A stretch of 64,000 nucleotides of DNA from Strigops habroptila (Eukaryota; Chordata; Aves; Psittaciformes; Psittacidae): NCBI RefSeq assembly GCF_004027225.2, contig NC_044277.2, positions 65,124,400-65,188,399 on the forward strand, read 5' to 3'. A program made the translations under genes and the position numbers. Below the pieces are notes generated by a model, which was given only the letters and a program-made list of their open reading frames with translations, searched no databases and was not told where the DNA came from. Position 1 is the stretch's first letter, and every line of letters begins with the position of its first letter. Positions 12,271 to 23,676 of the stretch are shown here, piece by piece.

Positions 12271-15200
12271 GATAGGGCTGTCCCCTTCCTCCTTTATAGG
12301 ATGGGGCAGATTAAGTCTCTCCTGTGATTTCTATGTTGCAGCCTTACAACTCATCACGAGGCACAAGCAAGATGACTGAACTGCAACTTTCATAGACCAC
12401 TAGGGCAGCCGAAACAGACATATTGTTACTGGTATCTGCCTCCAAACAATAATATTTGAACTGACTTGACAAATGAATGAACCCAAAAAAATCAGTATAT
12501 GCGTTCTAGTGGAACTTTTTAGTTTTCAGATGGAAGGATCTGGCTTTTTTAAAGAGGAAGCCAGAAGTAAATTTTTTGTGGACAAAACTTTTCACCATCC
12601 TGAGCTTATTAGAAATTGTCCATACCTGTTTCCCATCTAATAAAAATGAGCTTTTATGATCACCTCTGCTACTGTTTTGAACTAATATTGGGCAATATTT
12701 CAATTATTCTGGTAGTATTTTCCAATGCTCTTTATCTTTCTTTCTTCTTTTGTGGTGAATTCTCCATGAATTGGCTTGTTAAACACCCTTATATTGTTGG
12801 ACTGAAGTAGAAATCAGCTTGCTGTTCTAATGTTTTCCTAAAAGTGAGACTAAAGATGTCTAATTTTTTGTTTCCAGTCAGCTTCAGAAAACTGCTGTGT
12901 GCTGCCTTATCACCTGAACTTCTTATTGAGTTCCAGGTGTTGACTTTCTGTCCCTGAAAGTACTCTTCTCCTTCACAAGGTCCTCCTGAACTGCTGAATC
13001 TATTGAAATAAACTCATGAGATTTTAATGCATGCATTACACAGGTATTTAACTTCATGCCCCACTAAAAATGTGTTAATTCACACTCTTTGTTGGCATTG
13101 TACTTAAAACACTCATGTGGTGAAGACCTGCTTTACCAGGAACCTGGTTTGGTTTCTTTCAGGAAAAATAAAGGTATTTCTTTTCTTCCCACACCAAGGT
13201 TGAAGTTTGCAATGACTCCCTTCTTACATATTCTTTCATATATTCTTTTTTCTTTTTAATTCTAACCCTTTCTATATTTCCTTCAACTGCAAGGCACCTC
13301 CACTGCAATCTACAGAACAGACTGTAATTCTTAATTTCCTTTGTCATCAGTAAAACAGAAGCCAATGTAAAACAGCAAGGGAAAAGCTACAACAAATGAA
13401 TGAAGTGGCTAGTTGATATATTTCTTTTTTTTATTTCTAACATTTCCTCAAATGTACCCCAGATATGGAGAGTGCAGTGAGCCTGAATCAAGCTGTAATC
13501 TGTCATATTATGCATTAAAGTTCTAATAACATTACACAAAATTTGATAAAGAACATAAGAAAAGCTTGAAACAAAGGATGAATACAGTAAGAAATCAAAA
13601 GTTAATGGAAGAAATGATACCTTTGAGCCCCAGAGAGTTTTTCTGGGGTAGAAGGAGGGAGGTGAGAAAGGAGGAGAAAAACAGATAAATAAAAGATTGC
13701 AAGTGAGAAGGAAAATGGTGCTCTGCTTTCATTGGGAATACTTAAATGCCTCACAAGATGAGCAGAGCATTAGGATATGAAAACCTAAAGGGCAATATAA
13801 TCCCAAAGGGGAGGACTAGTTTCAAAAGAAGGTTTATTAAAACTTAGCTTGCTTTGCATAATGTCAGAAAAAGAAATACAGTGAAACTCTAACCTTTTTC
13901 CTTTTCAACTTTCAGTTTCTTTCCACTCTTTTTTTCCTCTATAATCACTTTCCCTACCCTGTAGCTCTACTCCTGCTATCTGTTTATAACCTTTAGAATA
14001 CTTTCATGAGCATATGCTATAATTCTTTTCCCTTTTCTTTATCTCCTTGTTCCTACAAGCTGGCTTGAATAAAGAAGTCATTATCAGCAAGCCCACAATG
14101 GGTCCAGACATCCACATTCAAGATGTTGTATAGATGATATATTGATCAGTCCTCAATGAGTAATAGCGTTCTAATGAAAAGAGCTTACAGAAGTTAATGT
14201 ATCTGCTCATGCAAACCACAAATGAAGCATTCTGTGGCACAAAGGGTCTGGCCCTGTGAATTATAATTACTCCCTACAACAATAAAAGTCAGGAGTGGTT
14301 TTATTTATTTACCGCAATCAATGATAGTCTGTGGGTTACACATTGAAAATTCGTTTTACAAACCAGCACCCAGACTGTTTGCTTTTTCTGTGTCCATTGG
14401 GAATTAACCCTTCAGCTGCTGCTGCCAATCTTGAGGTAGATATCCCTACAGAAATGAAATGACTGCAGTTTTTTCCAGTGTTGTTCAGGTTAAGGAAAGA
14501 CACCACAAGCGTTCAGAGAGGAGTCATCACATGTGACTGCTCCCAGTAGAGACGGCATATATTAAAGTAGGATGAGTATATAAAAACAAAGACTTTCTGT
14601 CCTACATGAACTACTTGGAAAGTCCTTGGTTTGAAAACTGCACCACAACGCTGTGTCATGCAACTTCCACAGTGTGATGAGGATGTTTTTTAAGCTTTAG
14701 AACCTCTTCTGTCCTCAAAGTGATATACAGAGGAATAAATTAAATCTATGCTAACACATACAGCATATATTAAAGGAACACAAAAGGAACACCTTGTTAA
14801 TTAGATTGTAGGCAAAATAAAATTAAATTCTGTTGACATCTATTTTATAGAAGAATAAACCTGTTACTGTACTTCAGTAGAAGAGCAAAGACTAGAAACA
14901 AAACAAAAATAAAATCTAATTATGCTACTTTGTAAATTATGTTCTGTATATTAAATACTGGTCTGTCACCCTCTCAAAAAATATTCAAAGCCAGACACTA
15001 GGAAACTTAGAGAGAAAGCCAATGTGGGTGATCAAAGGTGAGAAAGAGTTTCTTTTTAAAGAACATCTGAAAGAAACGGCTAATCAGTCTGGAAAAGAGA
15101 TGCAGGGGTGGAACGAGGGAATAATATTGATTCATAAAGTCTATGTGTGCCTCACAGGACATGAAAACAGGATATCTGTTCACTGTTTCTCTTGACACAA

Positions 15201-16598
15201 CATCTAGCGGACATCAAATGTGACTAGCAACTTGAAAACGAACAAATGGAGATGCTTTTCCACACAAAGAAAGGCATTGCTCATTGACTCAGGATGGTAC
15301 AGATGTCAGAAGTTTGTGTGACTTCAAGGGACAAATGATCAAATTTCATAGAAGACAACTCACAAAAGATCTCCTTCTCAAGAAACCCTAAACTACAAAT
15401 TGCTAGAAGCCAGAAAAGAATCCATAGGAAGCATCATTAAATTATCTTTTTATATTTTATCCTGGCTTCTGAGACTGGCCACTGCCTGCTGAGGTTGGCC
15501 ATAGCCTGGGCCAGTGAGCTGGGTATGCTCATTATGTTAAAATCAACCACTGACCTATAAAATAAAACACTATTTTAGCAACCAACTAATTTGCCAAGAA
15601 GTAAATTAAATGAGGTCCTTTTTCAATGCTTTCACTGTAATTCGGATCAGCAAATGACCATGTGATGGAAACATTGTCTGATGAAAAGCCTCATTTCCTG
15701 ACAGAGGTCTGTAACATTACATTTGCTCACATGCAACCATCTGTTTTCTTTGCTTCTCATATTTCTTATGTTTCTTAATGTTAAACTGCACGGACTCGTA
15801 CTTTCATTGGCTTGCAGCACCTACTATGCTGAAGAAACAAAGAGCTTCCTTCATGAGGCGCCAGAATGATATGCAGCTAGCTTGTAATTGGTATGAGAGG
15901 CCTTTGAAAAGGAGAAGTGAAAGCTCCAGAATTTCTGTCAAAAAAACAAATTACCTTCCAAGTGTCCAGGGCTAAAATACACACTGATAGGAAAAGAAAG
16001 CTACCATCCCTTGAATCCTGAATAATCTGGCTTCTGAATTAATTATATCTTTCCAAAGCTTAACCATAAATAGGAGTTGTCATCTTTCTTTTTTTTCTTC
16101 CTTGTTTTTTCCCTGCTGTGTGCCTACATGTGTCCTTCTTAAGTCTTGGTAAATCTCTCTGATTAAGAGTAGGATTAATATAGAAGAATTAAACTTTTAA
16201 CATCAAAAGGAAAAGACATTTAACTTTTACCAACAAGAAATTGTTACTAACAAGCATTCTTTGAGTGAAAGAAAGGCTCCCTGGGTACAAAGAACTATTT
16301 AACTGAAAATATGAAGGTTTTTTTCTTTTTTTTTTAAATGAGTTATCTTTGAAAGGAAACATTTTATTTTTACATTTATTTCCACTTTAATCTTATTTCT
16401 TTCCTGCCTGAATTCCTGTCTTCTTATAGAGAATAAGATTTTAAATGGTTGGTTTCTGTTATTTCCATTCATCATGTAGGCCCTATATGAAAAGTGATAA
16501 ATGAGAAATTACACTTAAAAAAACATGACAGTATTTGCCCTTCTCTCTTTTTTACTGTTTGGGACCATGCAATATATTTTGTAATAGTTTCAGTAGCG
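12271..16598. other. Unique AT-rich sequence, no gene seen
   Basis: Open frames are short and unremarkable. Pyrimidine- and purine-rich runs occur but no family-level repeat was recognised. The 65-codon frame at 15778-15975 follows a fair acceptor (GGCTTGCAG near 15815) but has no matching donor or recognisable domain. Confidence 0.45.
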
Positions 16599-16616
16599 TG
16601 TCAGACAAATCTGACA
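16599..16616. repeat. 7-bp inverted repeat at the LTR edge
   Basis: TGTCAGA (16599-16605) and TCTGACA (16610-16616) are exact inverted copies separated by CAAA. The position at the proposed left end of the LTR supports placing the boundary here. Confidence 0.7.
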
Positions 16617-16910
16617 AAGAGGAACTGGTCTGTGGTGGCCCGCCCCCGAAGCCCTGCTAACTTCCTCAAACAGCTTGCTAACTTTTTGGAGGCGGGTACA
16701 GTTTGGATTGTACCATCTCGGTTTTGCCCATAAATGGTAGTCAAGAGCAATTGAAGGTGACGATGAAGGAAGGGGAGAAAGAAAGCAGAAGTAAGAGACC
16801 CCACAAGCACCCTGAGCTTAACGGCGCACACATGGCAAGGAGCCACCCAGGCCACCCCTTCTGGCATGGGCTGGCCCCCCACGTCAGAAAGAGTGTGCAC
16901 TTTTTAACAA

Positions 16911-16918
16911 ATAAAAAG
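16911..16918 (+). promoter_or_regulatory. TATA-like box of the LTR
   Basis: ATAAAAAG sits in the middle of the LTR with a GC-richer stretch downstream, the usual relation of TATA box to the R region start. Promoter activity is inferred only. Confidence 0.4.
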
Positions 16919-17173
16919 CCCAGGGCTCGAGAGACACGAGGAGGCAGATCTAACTACCACCTAGGCCAATGTTGCCTCCACAGGTACGCCCGCTAAGGTA
17001 GCTCCTGCCACCCCTTCTGGTCACAATGCAGCTCGGAGCTGGCCTCTTGGTCGTTGGACAGCTGTGTGGGTCAGTAAGAATCTGTGTTTAATTCTTTTAA
17101 CTGTACCTGTCTAAATCTCTGTCTATAGTGTTATATCTCTATAATTGGTTTTTTAGCTAACATATAATAGGGT

Positions 17174-17179
17174 AATAAA
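17174..17179 (+). terminator. LTR polyadenylation signal
   Basis: AATAAA followed within about 20 bases by a T- and GT-rich segment, as expected for the R/U5 border of a retroviral LTR. Confidence 0.5.
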
Positions 17180-17249
17180 CCATCTTTTGCTTATTTTGTG
17201 TGCGTGGCTTAAGTTCTTCTCCATCCAGAACCTCTCATTCCCCGAAACA

Positions 17250-18585
17250 AGTAGTATTAGAGTGAAAACTTATATTCTTATTCTTTGATACTTACCGTAA
17301 AAATAAAAAAAAAAAAGCAGACTAGTTAAGCCACTAATGACATTTTCATATTTTTTTATTATTTTTATACCTAGATCATTTAGCTGACACCAGAGACCAT
17401 TTTGCATAGACATTCAGTAAGAAAGTATATATTCTACATGTAATGCTACGTAGGTGCAAAGGAGTGCAACATGTAAGTGAAATATAGAGAGTAGGTGCGA
17501 GATGACTTACCTTAGGTTTCTAAATATTTTCAAGATTACAAGCAAAAAGACTGGCTTTCCCCAACCTTCACAATGGTCTCCAACAGGATCATATTTGTCA
17601 GAGGCACAGATTTTTTTCTCAGTTCTTTCCATAAATCCAGACAAATTTAATTCACAGACAAATTGACAATTCTTGCAAATAAATATTTCTCTTTAAACAT
17701 TGCAGTGTAAAGTTTTAGTATTCTCAAATTTTTCAATATAATGCTGAAAAACACATTTCCAAGAAATGTATTTTTTTCTTTTGTTCTTGTTTCCTTCTTT
17801 ACAAATCCATATGGCAGTAAGTTTTTGTATTTCTTCCTGTAATTCAGAAAGTAATGTACATGCTACAAGGTAGGCAAAGGTTGTCATACACCAAGAGCGG
17901 AGGAAGCACCACCTAGATTTCAGAAGATACTGGGTTCATTCTCAGATACTGTTGTGACAACAGTGCCAGAAGCTGCAGGAATCTTGTCCATTTCTTCTGT
18001 GTTTTACATGCAAATTTCCCATCTGAATAAAGTGTCACATAATCAGTATCATCACTGATGTCAGCAAATCAATTTGAGGGTTTCATTAGAAACTCATCCT
18101 TTCATTTTAGAGAATCACATTGGAAAGGAACTGAAAAATAGGTGTAAAGTCTATGGTAAGTCTTTCATAAGAGATTAGATTTAATTTGGGTATGGAAAGG
18201 GGGCAAATAAGAGTTACTGAAAGTCAGCCTGGCTTTCAGGCTTCAGGTCTAAGGTCTGCAACTTAATTGCATTAGACTTGAATTAGGAAATTAAGACAAA
18301 CAGCAGGAGATACTTCGCCCATACCAATAAAAAGGAACAGAAAAGGAACAGGGACAGTATATGGAAAGGAGGGGACTGAGATTAAAAAGACAGTAGAAAA
18401 ACTAACTAAATATATTCATAATGGAGGGAATGAGCTTAAGAATAATGTTTCAGAACACCCCAGGAATGATTAGTGGACAAAAGTCTAGCATAAAAGTGAG
18501 CTGAACATTCCTTCGGTTTCTGAATATCCAATGAATAGTTACAAACATGATTACACAATTCATTTAGAATATACAGTATATTTGC
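17250..18585. other. Unique AT-rich sequence, no gene seen
   Basis: Contains a short A-rich run near 17301-17318. Nothing else was recognised. Confidence 0.45.
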
Positions 18586-18663
18586 TATCCAAGTGCACAA
18601 GTCCATGGGGCTTGATGAGATGCATCCACAGGTGCTGAGGGAACTGGCGGATGACGTGGCTAA
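18586..18663 (+). mobile_element. CR1 LINE ORF2 scrap, plus strand
   Basis: The plus-strand translation HKSMGLDEMHPQVLRELADD matches the N-terminal side of the CR1 reverse transcriptase; the same block (HKSMGPDETHPWVLGELVD) is present in the 25.2-kb copy. Only about 78 bp is recognisable and it lacks the 3' tail. It is therefore not a simple 5'-truncated insertion but a leftover of a larger element broken by deletion or rearrangement. It is the only clearly plus-oriented CR1 piece in the window. Confidence 0.75.
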
Positions 18664-20435
18664 GGACAAGACAACTCCTGAACAAGACATCTCAGCAGCT
18701 TCTTGGGAGAGGACTTTTAGATGTTGTGTAGCCCCAGAAACATGCCTGCTGGGAAAGCTACGGAGAGGTAGCTGGAAAAGTGCAGACTTTCTTGTGGTCC
18801 CAGGTGACCATGCAGGGCTGAGCAGCCATATAGCTGCAATCAAGGGCATTGTACAAGCATGAGTAAGGGGATCTGGGAATTATGGTTGACTGAAATAAAG
18901 TCAGTAAGTATATTAAATGGGAAATCCCATGGAGCAAGAGGAACTTTCTAACGAGTTCCTTCATGAAATTCTCCCCATTTTCCCAGATTTAGGACTTCTG
19001 AGACTATGAGTGAATGACTCTCTAGACACAAAAGGAAAGGCAGACAGAAGGAGATCTATGATGCATGGTGTGGGAGTCAGATATTCACATCAACAGGCAG
19101 AATCAGTTGGAAGGGCTGCAGAGAAAAATAGGTAAGCAAAGAGAAGCAGTGGGATGTCACTGTTCTAGGTGTCTGTTTAGGATGAGATAAATGGTACTTC
19201 CTGACTCCAAGGAGGAAAAATCATCAGACCTTTAAAAGTGTTTATGCGGTGCTAGGATAGCAGGAAACTGGGAATTTTTCCTAGAAGATCATGAGTGTAA
19301 TATCAAGAATTTTTAATGTATGTATCAAATTGTATCTGCCATATTCCCCCTCAGAAATCATCAGTGATGTGGGAAGTCCCTCAGAACTGGGAATTCTGGC
19401 AGGTAAGAAAACCTTCCTTGCCTGTACTGCATCTTGTCCTAGTTAGTTTAATTCAGTTTCTATTATTCCACTTTTCAGGTGTCTCTCTCCCTTTTGAGTG
19501 TCTCCTCTCAAAAATACCTTTGATTCATTAACACATGCAATCAAAGGGATTAATAACAATACTATATATCCTAAGTCCCTAAAACACTTTTTCTAAGAGA
19601 GTGTGAGTAATTTTACTCTCTATTCTTCTGTCTGATACCTTCTCTGTCGTGCAGTTGCTATAGTTTTGCATGTCACAGACTCCTTATTCGTCTAACAGTT
19701 CTTGTACTATGCTTTCTTTTTCATTTTATCTGGTTTTTCTTACAGCACCACACAGCGATTTACTGAAGATGTGCATTACTGCATTAACATTGATTATCAA
19801 ATTAGTTGTCTTATAAAGAGAGGCATCAGGTAAATCTGAAGTGTATATTGGGGTGTATCTCATTTTACATTAACTTCCTGTCTTTAACTATGTTTGTCTT
19901 CCAAATGTGTTCACAAAACCTGTATGGTACTGCATTCTGACTTATGAGCTCCTAGTTGCTCATATCATTTGCCACTTCTCAAACACAAGTAGTTCATTTT
20001 CTCCAGCCACACTGTTCTTAAGATATGATAACAAATTGTAACAAGTTTTACTATTTCCTGGTCACATGCTAAGAGCCACAATGTTAGAAATATAGTGCAA
20101 AGCATTATTGTCACACCTGAACTTCCTCTGGGAATTTTGGCAGGCCACATCTTTTGAGATGTGCTGTTTGGAGACATCCTTGACACACGGACTGGTTTGG
20201 ACCTGTGGAAGTCAGATGGGTCCAGAAGTGTTGGGAGAGGTAGCCAGCCATGGCTTCCATGTTTTAAGCCTTCAAGGAGCCACAGAGATATGACTCTGAA
20301 ACACCTGAAATGTTTTCTTTCTTCTCAGTCTCAGCAGATTAATACAAATGTGGAAGCCAAGACACACCATGACACATAACCATTCCAGTAATGCCAGTAA
20401 ATGTTTGGATTTAAGGTTTTTTTCATATTTTTTTT
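18664..20435. other. Unique sequence, no gene seen
   Basis: The 137-codon minus frame at 18436-18849 overlaps the CR1 scrap and shows no domain. A CAG|GTAAGA motif at 19402 is not preceded by a pyrimidine tract. No promoter or gene was recognised. Confidence 0.45.
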
Positions 20436-21163
20436 AGAATCATAGAATCATAGAATCATAGAATCATAGAATCGTAAGGGTTGGAAAGGACCTTAAGATC
20501 ATCTAGTTCCAACCCCCCTGCCATGGGCAGGGACACCTTGCCCTAAACCATGTGGCTCAAGGCTCTGTCCAACCTGGCCTTGAACACTGCCAGGGATGGA
20601 GCATCCACAACCTCCCTGGGCAACCCATTCCAGTGCTTCACCACCCTCACTGTAAAGAACTTCTTCCTTATATCTAATCTAAACTTCCTCTGTTTAAGTT
20701 TGAACCCATTACCCCTTGTCCTACCACTACAGTCCCTAAGGAAGAGTCCCTCCCCAGCATCCTTATAGACCCCCTTCAGATACTGGAAGGCTGCTATGAG
20801 GTCACCACGCAGCCTTCTCTTCTCCAGGCTGAACAGCCCCAATTTTCTCAGCCTGTCTTCATACGGGAGGTGCTCCAGCCCTCTTGTCATCCTCGTGGCC
20901 CTCCTCTGGACTCGCTCCAACAGCTCCATGTCCTTTTTATGTTGAGGACACCAGAACTGTACGCAGTACTCCAAGTGGGGTCTCACAAGAGCAGAGTAGA
21001 GGGGCAGGATCACCTCCTTCGACCTGCTGGTCACGCTTCTTTTGATGCAGCCCAGGATACGGTTGGCTTTCTGGGCTGCAAGCGCACACTGCCGGCTCAT
21101 GTTAAGCCTCTCGTCAACCAACACCCCCAAGTCCTTTTCTGCAGGGCTGCTCTGCAGCCCTAA
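20436..21163 (-). mobile_element. Young CR1 LINE copy with intact ORF2 C-terminus
   Basis: The tail of four to five octamers at 20436-20473 is followed by GTAAGGGTTGGAAAGGACC and a short 3' UTR. An uninterrupted minus-strand frame then runs from the truncation point near 21163 to a TAG stop at 20543-20545. It encodes the C-terminal part of CR1 ORF2, with the family blocks [44 protein letters not shown] and [13 protein letters not shown] in order. The catalytic part of the reverse transcriptase and the endonuclease are missing through 5' truncation, so it cannot move on its own. The lack of any stop or frameshift in about 620 nt marks a recent insertion. It differs from the copy at the right edge at about nine of 215 compared bases. 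Confidence 0.95.
20543..21163 (-). pseudogene. CR1 ORF2 C-terminal coding remnant (open)
   Basis: About 206 codons of open frame belong to the region downstream of the reverse-transcriptase catalytic core. The first Met at 21130 is internal to the ancestral protein and not a real start. There is no host promoter and no reason to think it is translated. Confidence 0.85.
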
Positions 21164-23676
21164 TCTTCCCTTTCACTAGAATAGTCAATTTTCCTATTTT
21201 TTCTATACCAAAGTGGAAAAATAGCTTCAATGTGAAAATATCTGTGTTGCTGATATAAGCACAACAACTTTGTCCTGTGCTATACAGCAATGAATCAATG
21301 ATCCATGGAGCTTAAGAAACCAGTAAGGGAAAAGACCCCACACATGGGGAGAAAAGCAATTCCACAGTTCTCTGCAGCTACTGCTTGAAGTGTATAGCTG
21401 TTGTGAGTTTGTCTTACTAGGGGAAACCTGGGTCCTGTAAGTTGCTTTCACTACACTTCTTAACCATTCAGTTGGATGTCCCTTCATTCTCTCAGTGCTA
21501 GAAGCTGAGCACACGAGTATGTAATGTTTCAACGAAGCACGAACATCTTTTTTTTACTGCAGTCCCTGTATGTAAACAATTCACTATAAACAAATCCCTC
21601 AATTCACTGTGAGAAAACAGTTCATTCCTTCCTCTCTCAGAAAGTTTCCTCAGGTTCATAATTTCTATATAAGCTCCTCAAAAAAAAAAAAAAAAAAGAA
21701 CAAAACAAAATCATTGTAACTCGGTGACCTACAGAACAAAAACCACAGTGGACACCCACTGAATGTTTGAAATTTGAAACATGGGCATATCAGCTGGGGA
21801 AAATTCCCAGAGCATCATAGAAGTCAATGAGATTAGGATAACTAACTCAAGCTAAGCATCTGCCTTTTTATATGGTCTTCTAAAGAAAGGATCCTACTCC
21901 AGATGGCTTTTATGAAAAAGAAACAAAGCACAAATAAGTCAATACAAGCATGATTTCTTCAGGAGATAAGTGCAGAACAATTCAAAGTGAGGAAAAAAAG
22001 GAGAGAAAAATGCATAGAAATTTTAATGGATTTTCTTATCCTCCAAGGGAAAGATAGTTGACTTTGAGCATTAAATATAGCTCTGTAGTATCACATTTTA
22101 AAGTGTTATGACCTCTCCCTGAATAATAAATCAAGGAATAAAATACAAGAAATGCATTGCTAGATGAGCAAAATGTATGGCCAAATGTCTATTTTAGTAC
22201 TTCTTGTGCCTATTTTGGGGCATAAATATAGTGGTTAGGCAACCACTTCTAAAACAAGTATCATGTATTTTTACTTGCACAAATACATTCAATAGGGATA
22301 AATATTACTGTTAGAAGCTACATATTTGTCCTTCCTGAATACAGTTCCCTTACTATTTCACACAAAATATGTGAAAAATGAGCCTAAAAGTTTGGGGGTT
22401 TTTTGTCTGGATCTTTGGTTCTTATTTTACTACTGAGTCACTGCTGGTAAATTAGAATTGCAAAGTCATATTAACTTCAGAAAATACTAGTGAAAGAAGC
22501 ACAAAGTTCTTGCCTGCCAATACTTAAAAAATTTGCTCTTCAAGCCTGTTTTTCTCAGAAGAGGATAAGAGTGAATAAAACCAGATAGTTCCAATGAACG
22601 AGGAAATGTTGAGGTGAGAGCATTTATCTTTATTCCCACTGGCCTTCAAAAATTCTGTGGGCAACCAGACTTGTATCTGGTCAAGAATTCAGAATTGAGC
22701 TAAACGATGTATGAGAGGCATTCATCTTCTCTTAAGTAAGGTAAAATCCATGTAAAATATTGGTAACATCTTAGTGCAATATCTGGAAGACAGTTCAGTC
22801 CATTTCTTGTTTGAGTTATAAGTAACTGACTGGATCATCTGTCCCACACCATCTTCTTGCCAGTAATCCCCTGGAAGGGTGGTCTCTTATGATCTCTTTT
22901 GTATGTACTAATTTTTGCAAGGTCTTTTCCATCCCTATGTCTGATATGATCAAAGTACATAATTTTGTGCTGTACTTCCATCTTGGTAACATAGAAACTG
23001 TCTTCTTTGTGGTATAAGAAATACATAGGTCTTCATCAGCACCATTTTTAAAAGTTCCTATGGTTTCTTTGTGAGCAGTATCTATTTTTAGATTTTTACT
23101 CACATGCGAACAGGCTATGGCAGACTTAAATTTTGTACCAAATGTTTTTATGTTCTTAGTCTCCATTCTTTTCCAAGCCTTTTGTGAATAGATAAGTGTT
23201 AGAGTGAGCCATTTCTAATTTTTTTTTACATTATTTTACTTTGGAACTTTTGTTGAACACACTCAATTTGAATTTATCTGCTGTTTCTGCAATATGATGA
23301 TTAATTTGGGACATTATTCTATTTCTGTCAAATTATAAAGCCTTCATACCCTTCAGATTTGCTCCACTTTGGGATGATTTCATTTCCTCACCTGATTTAA
23401 AACTATAGTATTTAGTGCTCCGCATCGGAAAAATGTAGCAAAACAATGCTGCGTCAACAACATACTTGATATTACTTATGGTTTATCTACCTATTTCTTC
23501 TGCTTTTTGAATCCTCACAGGACTTGTTTCATCATATTTCCTGCATATATATTGAAAACTCCAACAGATAAGTATGAACTCTGATGTGAAAACCTACTCA
23601 CTGTCACGAACTGCTGATAATTATGCAGGTGGTTATTAACACAGGAACTCCATAAGATGCTTTGGAATTTGAGTTA
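21164..23676. other. Unique AT-rich sequence; one run of 18 A
   Basis: An A18 run lies at 21680-21697, with no upstream signal of a processed pseudogene. A minus-strand frame of 116 codons (22816-23166) overlaps a second minus frame of 63 codons; neither shows a recognisable family. The G-poor, T-rich composition is otherwise that of the background. Confidence 0.4.

Larger units (their letters stand above)
16599..17249 (+). mobile_element. Solo LTR of an endogenous retrovirus (family not identified)
   Basis: The segment starts TGTCAGACAA and ends CGAAACA, giving the TG...CA ends of an LTR, and is richer in GC and CpG than its surroundings. Expected parts appear in order on the plus strand: a CACGTCA motif near 16880, a TATA-like ATAAAAAG at 16911-16918, a polyadenylation signal AATAAA at 17174-17179, then a GT-rich stretch and a short U5. 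The pentamer AGTAG occurs at 16592-16596 and at 17250-17254, a plausible target-site duplication, although two extra bases (CG) separate the left copy from TG. No gag, pol or env remnants and no second LTR are nearby, so it is a recombined solo LTR. An alternative start is TG at 16631. Confidence 0.7.

Noticed and set aside
16601..16996. Open frames on both strands at 16.6-17.0 kb
   Set aside because: They fall inside the solo LTR, whose higher GC lowers stop-codon density.
18436..18849. 137-codon minus-strand frame
   Set aside because: Lies antisense over a plus-strand CR1 scrap; no family match.
19380..20145. Repeat of CTGGGAATTYTGGCAGG at about 19388 and 20128
   Set aside because: The match is about 17 bases with one difference and nothing in the flanks agrees, so chance is likely.
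20543..21130. 195-codon minus-strand open frame as a host gene
   Set aside because: It is the C-terminal end of CR1 ORF2, directly followed by the CR1 3' UTR and tail.
22816..23166. 116-codon minus frame overlapping a 63-codon frame, as a processed pseudogene
   Set aside because: I could not name a parent protein, and no poly-A tail or target duplication is visible.
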